Positions 8,488-14,156 of a DNA stretch of 14,156 nt are shown here, piece by piece (position 1 is the first letter of the stretch; each line of letters starts with the position of its first letter). A program made the position numbers and the translations under genes. This DNA is from Chloromonas sp. AAM2 (taxonomy: Eukaryota > Chlorophyta > Chlorophyceae > Chlamydomonadales > Chlamydomonadaceae). Location of the stretch: NCBI GenBank assembly GCA_004335635.1, contig QAXH01001255.1:1-14156 (forward strand), given 5' to 3'. Below the pieces are notes generated by a model that searched no databases, was not told where the DNA came from, and saw only the letters and a program-made list of their open reading frames with translations.

Positions 8488-11400
8488 ATGCGACCCCCGA
8501 GTGTGATTCAGCGTCTCGGAAGCTGCTTCGGATGTGCACCGCGCCTATTGCCTGCGGACGACGCAAGACAGCATGAGGACGCTCACAATCCATCAAAGAC
8601 GTTGGCCCCCGCAGGTTCGCCGATTGCATGCTGTCAATCTGGTTGCTCTTGAATGAATACCAGGTCATTGAGTAACGCTCGCCCATGCCCTTTTCAGACG
8701 GCCTAGTTCGCCTCATTGATCATGCATTAAATGTGTGCTTGAGGTCATGTGCATGCCCTCACCAAGCGGCCAATCTTTTCATGCCCATAGCAGGCTGCCC
8801 AGATTCACATTTAGCATTCTGCAGTGACCTTCTGGCATAATCTTCTGATTGCACTTGATGGCGAAGTCGACCGAGCAGTGCACTGCATAGATTGCCTGAT
8901 ATGCGACGCTGGTTGTCTGGTCAGACCCTTGGCAGGTGCATTATCCTATGAGTGCTGGATTAGTGGGGACTCAATGCTAACGTAGCAGACAACACAAAAC
9001 GTCTAGCATGCTAGCTTTGTAGTCTTTCATGCTCAGCTCTCTTAGTTGACAACACGTCCTGCTTGGCTGGCTTGTGTTCATGCTCATGTGTGCCTTATTG
9101 CTGTGATTTTATCACGTATAGCATTGCTTTAGCAATGAATGGCTACCGGCAAACCACACACACGTGCTTGCAGGTCCAACGGTGGCAACACCTCAGAGTG
9201 TGGGCATGCCCGACACGATAGGTAAGCTGCAGGCGTCATCAGCACTTATGGCACTACAAACCCTGACGTCTGGCTTCCTCTGGTATGTCTTGGTCAGCGC
9301 TGGATGAAACCGCCACGGTATTGACTCTGGCCCCTGCACGATTTGTCAGGCTCATTGCGTGTGCATTTCATGTGTGTACTGCTGATACAGCCGAAAGCCT
9401 GAGGTGCACATGATCACACACGAGTCAATCCTGCGTAAGTGACATACTCTATTATGTCCTTTTTGCAGAAGCATCTGCGGCAGTCGGCAGCGACTCATCT
9501 CTTCACAGAACCCAAAGAGAGACAGGCGATGTCAGCGCGGCAGGCAGGCACACCAGCAACGGCGGAGGCAGCGGCCCCGTCGAACGCTACAGTAACGGCC
9601 GGTCCGGTAGCGCGATCGGAAATCACGACGTTTGGGGCACTGGACCGCTCAGCGCCAGGAGCAATGCCAGTTATGAGAACGGCAGCGAGACGGAGGATGA
9701 TGACGGAGACTGGTGGGACGCTCGCAGTCGCATGTCCGGCATGTCGCGCAGCAGCGTGAACAGTACTGCAAGCACTACGCGCCTAGGCAGAGGATCGTTG
9801 CTGGGCACAGCGCTGCACACAGCGGCAGCTGCAGTGGTATCCGGGGCTCCAGTCGCCGGTGCGGAAGAGCAGCACAAAGCACTTCAGGAGCAGCGGTCAC
9901 ACGCCTACGACAACGGCAATGCTGACGTGCTTTCGCATGTAGTCGGGGATTACGAGCGTCACGTCCATGTGATCGACGGCTTGCACCACGAGCAAGCGAA
10001 CGTGCTGGCTCACATTGCTGATGGCCCTGCTCTTCCTCGGCCACTGCTGGATCTTTCAGGTATACATGCTGGCTGTAAGGTCGTGTACAGAGGCCCAAGT
10101 CTGGCAGTGGGTCTCCCGACCGACTCTCTTTATAGCCTGCCAACTTGATTATGCCAAGGCAGTGGACACACACATCAGGACCGTTGAAAGAGATTGGAAC
10201 ACTACTTGCATTGCCGCTTGTGCAGAATGTGCCGAGTTCAAGACCGCATTTCGTGCAGATGTCCTGCCAACGTCGTTTAAGTCCATGCCGTCACAAGCAG
10301 ACAGAGCCTCTGACGTGCCCTCCTACGCTCCCTCAACGGCCGTGGCGTTCGTTGGTGAGGCCAGATGCAGTGGGGTGTGGCTCAAGTACCAGGGGCAGTG
10401 CATCTGCACTCCAAAGCAGGAATGTAAGGCTGCAGTGAGCAAGCCAAACTCAACTGAACAACAAGGCAGCCACAGCAAGCAGTCAGGCAAAGTTGAGGGA
10501 TTGCTATTATCGAGGTGAGAACCAAACAAGTTATTACTTACGAGCTCCAAACAAGCAGCAAACATCGCTGGGAAAGGCAAGCCTGGAGTTGAACTCGTTT
10601 CGCCAGAGTTTGCTGCACACAGACGTGCGTTGCAAACCGCCCTGCCTTGGCAGACCCCGACACGCGGTGGGTGCCCATCCCCGCCGTCACCGGCTTTGAG
10701 GGCTATTGGGCCAAGGTGCCAGAACTCTCCTCGCCCACGCCCATGCCCATTGACGTCATGATGGGAGTCAGCTGGTTTGTGCGCAAGGCGCACGAGAGCA
10801 TCAAAGGAATCAAGGTGGGAGTTGCATCACAATCGTGTAACTGAATGTTTTGCAGCCACATATAAGACAGAGGTAAACGTCATATTTCAACAGCCCGAGT
10901 CAGCTCACCGCACTAATGACTTTGTGCTTTCGTCTGCACCCAAGCGTGAAACACCAGCCTGATGGCTTTTGAACCTGGCAGACCGTCAGTGGACACAGCA
11001 GTGTGTTGTGTGCCTTGTGCTGCCACAGATCGGCGAGGATGACAGTGTCCTGAGCATCAGCGCCAAGGTGAGACGGCGAACGGTGAAAGGATGCAATCGG
11101 GTTGATGATGATTCTGACAGGGAATGTGCTGCCTCGTGCGATCAATGCTCATCGTGACAGGGAGTTTCGTGACTCCTTTGTGTGCCGTTGACACATGACC
11201 GGTCACCAGGGGCCTGCGCCTGAGCAGTGTAAGTAGCTCAACTGTGTCGCTACAGTGAAACTGGCGGTGGGATGTGCAATTGCACTAGAATTTTGAGAGA
11301 TCTCGTGTTGTCGACTCAATCCATGTACAGGCGGGATTGCAAGGGTGTCCACTACCAACAGCCAACGGCCTTGCTGCAGTGTGGCGATTGGAGTCTGGTG

Positions 11401-12519
11401 AACATGTAACACACAGTTGTGGTGCAGCAAACCTGCAGCTGACCTTCATGCCTTTAGTTCACGCCTTCGGTGCTAGCTTTTCTTTCTGTTGTTCGACAAC
11501 ATGCTGAACGGCTGAACAATGCGTGTCAGGCTCTTTCAAGTGTGACGCACGTTTGTCCACAGGTGATGATGCTGGGTGCCTCCATTATCCACAAGGAGGT
11601 GTATCGGAAGGACGGCTCGACCAACACGGGGTTCATGCGGCGCGACGTCAAGCCGGGCCATGTCGAGTACCGCGCGCACATGACAGCCGGAGGGGAGCTG
11701 GTGCTCGTGTGAGTAAGGGCATGTGCGGCCGTCAGCGGGTGCTGCACACCCAAGGGCACCGGGAGGAGCCAGGGCGGCCAAGGGGGGAGCCACGGTGATC
11801 GCAGTAGATGACACTGGCTGAGCGGCGCGGTTTGTCTGTCGGCAGGGCGAGGTGGTGTCTGTGTTTTGCTGTCAATCAACTTTGGCGGCCAATTATGTCA
11901 GGACCTGTTGTTAAAGACAACGTGCTGCAGGATGCAGAGATGCAACGGTGCACGCGTGTGCTGTCCCGTGTGGATCAGGCAGAACCAGGCACATTCGGCA
12001 AGACACGCAGCAACACCGCGCTCAATGTACCCATGGGGCCCTTCTGCTGCACTGCAGCGTGCTCGTGTACTCTCTCACCGGCCATCTGGACACACACGGA
12101 GTCGAGGTCATTGGATTGAGGGAGGTGGGCGCAATGCACGCAGAAGTACTTAATGTGGTGATGTGGTTACGTCAAACACTTCATCCCTATTCCATCCTAA
12201 GCTCTGTGCTGCTTCTGCTTCATACTGTTGAGTGTGCTACTCACCTGTGCCTGGTGATGGGTTAGTGGGTTAGTGGGTTAGTGGGTTAGTGGGTTAGGCT
12301 AACCCTAACCCTGACCCTACTCACCTGTGCCTGGTGATGTAAAAGCGAAGTTGGCCAGTATCGGGCATTGAAATACAAGATCAAACCAAACCTTGGCCGC
12401 CTGCTGTATGCATCCAGGGCGGGTCCCTCCTCCACTGCAGCCAGGCGGCGTACTGCTACAACAAGCGCAAGGGAAGCGCGCAGACGTTTGTGGGCACGAG
12501 GGCGGCCCTGCCGTATTAA
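8488..12519 (+). CDS. Calycin-like domain protein with long disordered N-terminus, 8 exons, 417 aa
   Basis: Predicted exons are 8488-8614, 9174-9221, 9469-10059, 10654-10814, 11029-11067, 11563-11708, 12058-12124 and 12445-12519 (TAA). They total 1254 nt, with intron phases 1,1,1,0,0,2,0. The start is the first in-frame ATG after a TAG at 8440. Residues 1-22 are basic/hydrophobic with a GSCFGC motif at 11-16. Residues about 44-200 are Ser/Gly/Asn-rich, with an acidic patch (ETEDDDGDWWD) at 132-142, and look disordered. Residues 257-417 form a compact domain: W261, GFEGYW at 269-274, GVSWFVRKA in exon 4, EDDSVLSI in exon 5, RKDGS and FMRRDV in exon 6, then alternating hydrophobic strands. The GxW-like start, RK motif and strand spacing recall fatty-acid-binding/lipocalin (calycin) proteins, but this is pattern recognition only. 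No ligand or compartment can be assigned. Exon 8 is the least certain: it relies on acceptor CAGCCAG|GCG, though its codons are strongly GC3-biased. An alternative is that the last exon reads on from 12124 to the TAG at 12264-12266. Confidence 0.76.
12237..12259 (+). repeat. 23-bp direct repeat, left copy, flanking the telomere-like tract
   Basis: The sequence begins CTACTCACCTG and ends GGTGATG. It is identical to 12317-12339 on the other side of the telomere-like tract. Each copy overlaps the tract by one base, so the exact boundary is ambiguous. Confidence 0.9.
12259..12317. repeat. Head-to-head interstitial telomere-like tract
   Basis: Four perfect GGGTTAGT units (12259-12290) and one GGGTTAG (12291-12297) are followed at once by the C-rich strand: CTAACCC, TAACCC, then TGACCC up to 12317. 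The left side uses an 8-nt unit, the right side a 6-nt TTAGGG-type unit. The junction GGGTTAGGCTAACCC is nearly palindromic. The tract lies in the last intron of gene 2 and is bounded by a direct repeat, so it looks inserted, not a true chromosome end. Confidence 0.85.
12317..12339 (+). repeat. 23-bp direct repeat, right copy, flanking the telomere-like tract
   Basis: A perfect second copy of 12237-12259. Together they bracket 57 bp of telomere-like DNA like a target-site duplication or a staggered-break repair scar. Confidence 0.9.
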
Positions 12520-12650
12520 TGCGAACCTTGGACAGTCCGTGGCGGATTGCAGGAACAAAGCATTCGTGCCAGTCAGAGTGGAGCCGCACGCCAACGTTTG
12601 GCATGCCGAATCCCTACTGAAGAGAAGCCAGCGGCTTAGGCTGCTATGCT

Positions 12651-12816
12651 TCGCCAAGCCGAAACTGCATAGCACTGTGTTAAGGGGATTCACAGAGCCC
12701 ACTTGTCTTGCACATCCACCGGTATATGCAGCGACAAAAAGTGATTGACCGGTCCCGTCGGAGCACATTCGCATCCCGCCAGGACTCGCCCATAGCCGAG
12801 TTCCAGGGGCCGCACT
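12651..12816 (+). repeat. Dispersed repeat copy 11, in the 3' flank of gene 2
   Basis: The TTACATCAG end is missing. Similarity starts at GCCAAGCCGAAACTGCATAG and runs through CACATCCACCGGTATATGC, GACCGGTCCCGTCGGAGC and GCCGAGTTCCAGGGGCC. If the gene 2 transcript runs past 12519 this copy would lie in its 3' UTR. Confidence 0.85.
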
Positions 12817-12890
12817 TTTTGTCAGTTGTCTAGTGACGTCAGTTGTCTGAATGCAGCCTGGTGCAGAGGATGCACGTCGTTTCACCCATT

Positions 12891-12895
12891 TGTAA
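12891..12895 (+). terminator. Possible polyadenylation signal TGTAA for gene 2
   Basis: This is the first plus-strand TGTAA after the proposed TAA at 12517-12519, 372 nt downstream, in the context CCATTTGTAATCAAG. If used, the 3' UTR would include repeat copy 11. Another TGTAA at 12338 lies within the proposed last intron. Confidence 0.3.
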
Positions 12896-13028
12896 TCAAG
12901 TGGTTTCCTAGGGGTGGGGCTTCCAGGTGCACATACTTTCGCTTTGTAGTTGTGTGTCAGGAGGCCGAGATAGCAGGCTCGAGCCGTGTTGCACCCCATG
13001 GGTGGTTGTCAGCTACACAATCTTGAGG

Positions 13029-13113
13029 TCGGACACCCGACAGCACGTCCTGGCGGTAGTAGATTGCAGATCGGACACCCATCATCCCCACACTGGCGGT
13101 TGAAGATTGTAAT
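13029..13113 (+). repeat. Imperfect 42-bp tandem duplication
   Basis: TCGGACACCC occurs at 13029-13038 and 13071-13080. Each is followed 21-22 bp later by CTGGCGGT (13050, 13093) and then AGATTG. The two units have diverged between these blocks. Confidence 0.65.
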
Positions 13114-13134
13114 CTGGAAGCGCCGGCTGCGACG

Positions 13135-13372
13135 TTACATCAGCCTAGCTGAAACCGCATAGTACTGTGTAAAGGGGATACAGAGAGCCCACCTGTCCTG
13201 CATTCACCGGTATGCAGTGACAAAAAGGGATTGACCGGTCCCCTCGAAGCACATTCACCCGCCTGGTCTCTCGCATTGCCGAGTTCCAGGGGCCTCACCT
13301 CGCAAAGCGTCACTACTTGAAAGGACGCAGAAAAATTTGACGAAGAAAACATGCAGCATCAAGCCAGATGGT
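13135..13372 (+). repeat. Dispersed repeat copy 12, longest form
   Basis: TTACATCAGCCTAGCTGAAA through the whole consensus: CACCTGTCCTGCATTCACC, GACCGGTCCCCTCGAAGC, GCCGAGTTCCAGGGGCC, GAAAGGACGCAG and GAAAACATGCAGC to AAGCCAGATGG. Weak similarity to copy 1 continues past 13372, so the family unit is longer than what is seen here. Confidence 0.88.
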
Positions 13373-13570
13373 TAAACAGCAAGTCATCCCGTAGCAGATT
13401 AACAGATGTGCTTGCAATTACATATGTGTCCGTAATTAGCAGGTCCTGTGGCCACGTTGCAAACGTCTGACCGTTGGGGGGGCCACTTGGGGGTGAACAG
13501 CGCGTGTTCCGGTAACAGCCACTTCTGGGACAGCAAACTAGGACAGAAGTGTTTGTGTGCCATTACAACC

Positions 13571-13607
13571 GTACATCAGCCTAGCTGACACCGCATAGCA
13601 CTGTTTA
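13571..13607 (+). repeat. Dispersed repeat copy 13, short
   Basis: GTACATCAGCCTAGCTGACA then CCGCATAGCACTGTTTA. The first T of the family end is replaced and the similarity ends after about 37 bp. Confidence 0.75.
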
Positions 13608-13684
13608 ATCGGGTTTTACTGCGATCTAAAGCCTTCTGCGACCCAATTTACTTCTCCGTAATTTCAAGTGCCCCGGACCTTTAC

Positions 13685-13927
13685 GACAGTTGAAACGCTT
13701 GTAAAACTAAAGTGACTCGCCTCAAAACGCCTGTAAACATAAAGGGACTCACGTAAAAACGTCTGTAATGTAAAGGGTCTCCGCTTTTAGGCGAGTCACT
13801 TTATATTACAGACGTTTTTGGGCGAGTCCCTTTATGTTTACAGACGCTTTTAGGCGAGTCACTTTAGTTTTACAAGCGTTTTTAGGTCAGTCACTTTTGT
13901 TTTACAGGCGTTTTTAGGCCAACTGTC
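13685..13927. mobile_element. Foldback element made of ~32-bp units
   Basis: The outer ends are inverted, GACAGTTG (13685-13692) and CAACTGTC (13920-13927). Between them lie three ~31-33-bp units on the left, reading AAACGCYTGTAAAAC..AAAGTGACTCGCC, and four on the right in the opposite sense, reading GGCGAGTCACTTTAGTTTTA then CAAGCG. The two arms of about 90 bp or more pair nearly perfectly around an apex near 13787. Right-arm units differ by substitutions, so the array has diverged. It has no coding capacity, and I see no clear target duplication. The design matches Foldback-type non-autonomous DNA transposons. Confidence 0.8.
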
Positions 13928-14156
13928 AGACTTGCTAGCGGATCAGCTACCCAGGCCAGCTGCATAGGGTCCCCTCACGTGTAACGGCAAGCAGGCCTAT
14001 GAGCATTTTGACAGTAGCTTCACCGTTTCGCTCATGATAGTGGCTAAAACAGAGGAGGGAAATGGATCCCCCCAGGGGGCAAGGCTGAGGGACCTTCGGC
14101 CACGAAGGGACTTCGGCCTTGCGTTTCAAAGACTGGGCTGGCTCCGATGCTTGAAC
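13928..14156. other. Right end of window, no gene recognised
   Basis: No coding signal is convincing. A short palindrome CCCCCAGGGGG near 14069-14079 and the nested hairpin at 14080-14121 are the only structures seen. Confidence 0.5.
14080..14121. repeat. Nested inverted repeat
   Basis: CAAGGC (14080-14085) pairs with GCCTTG (14116-14121). Inside them CCTTCG-GCCA-CGAAGG forms a perfect 6-bp stem with a 4-nt loop, and CTTCGGCC occurs twice. No T-run follows. The function is unknown; it may be the edge of an element that continues past the window. Confidence 0.5.

Larger units (their letters stand above)
12125..12444 (+). other. Intron 7 of gene 2, containing a telomere-like tract
   Basis: A 320-bp phase-0 intron, donor GAG|GTGGGC and proposed acceptor CAGCCAG. 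It contains the 12259-12317 telomere-like tract and its 23-bp flanking direct repeats. The alternative acceptor CTGCAG at 12440 would put the last exon in a frame with poorer codon bias, so the 12444 boundary is preferred. Confidence 0.55.

Noticed and set aside
8177..8576. Overlapping plus-strand frames before gene 2
   Set aside because: They mix C- and R-rich residues without domains, lack splice connections to gene 2 exons, and the gene 2 frame itself is closed by a TAG at 8440.
10015..10518. Plus-strand frame of 167 codons overlapping the end of gene 2 exon 3 and intron 3
   Set aside because: It uses a different frame from exon 3. The G|AC junction 10059/10654 keeps the gene 2 frame and leads into a conserved-looking domain, so this is treated as intronic.
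12259..12317. A true chromosome end or telomere cap
   Set aside because: The tract is only 59 bp, reverses direction in the middle and continues into ordinary DNA, including a likely coding exon.
12286..12999. Long minus-strand open frame (237 codons)
   Set aside because: It runs through repeat copy 11, the antisense of the proposed gene 2 last exon and the C-rich telomere-like end. It has no domain-like pattern and is best explained as chance in GC-rich repeat DNA.

Overview
The window looks like nuclear DNA of a green alga, probably Chlamydomonadales or another chlorophyte. Reasons: GC-rich exons with strong G/C third-position bias, many GT-AG introns of about 210-590 bp, Ala/Gly/Pro/Ser-rich low-complexity protein segments, an F-box plus leucine-rich-repeat-like protein of a kind common in these algae, and telomere-like GGGTTAG sequence. 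I see no bacterial operon structure, no CRISPR array and no rRNA or tRNA gene. The assignment is inference from composition and gene style only.

Two plus-strand, multi-exon genes can be assembled. Gene 1 (1589-5501, 4 exons, 848 aa predicted) has an N-terminal F-box-like motif followed by leucine-rich-repeat-like segments, so it is probably a substrate receptor of an SCF ubiquitin ligase. Gene 2 (8488-12519, 8 exons, 417 aa predicted) has a disordered N-terminal half and a C-terminal domain of about 150 residues whose pattern resembles the calycin (lipocalin / fatty-acid-binding protein) fold. In both models every exon junction keeps phase and the exons add up to whole codons. No functional link between the two genes is visible.

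The rest is repeat-rich intergenic and intronic DNA. A dispersed family with a shared terminus reading TTACATCAGCCTAGC occurs at least 14 times (both orientations, mostly plus). Copies start at the same end and stop at different distances, from about 20 to 240 bp. They lie in the 5' flank of gene 1, in its first intron, in the 3-kb intergenic region and downstream of gene 2. The last intron of gene 2 holds a short telomere-like tract in head-to-head arrangement between two perfect 23-bp direct repeats. The right end of the window holds a 243-bp foldback element built of ~32-bp tandem units with inverted outer ends.

Layout: 1-1588 repeats and 5' flank; 1589-5501 gene 1 with repeat-bearing intron 1; 5502-8487 intergenic, six or more repeat copies; 8488-12519 gene 2; 12520-13684 3' flank with three repeat copies; 13685-13927 foldback element; 13928-14156 unassigned with a nested hairpin. 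I found no clear undescribed functional system. The strongest observations are the telomere-like insertion, the end-anchored repeat family and the foldback element.
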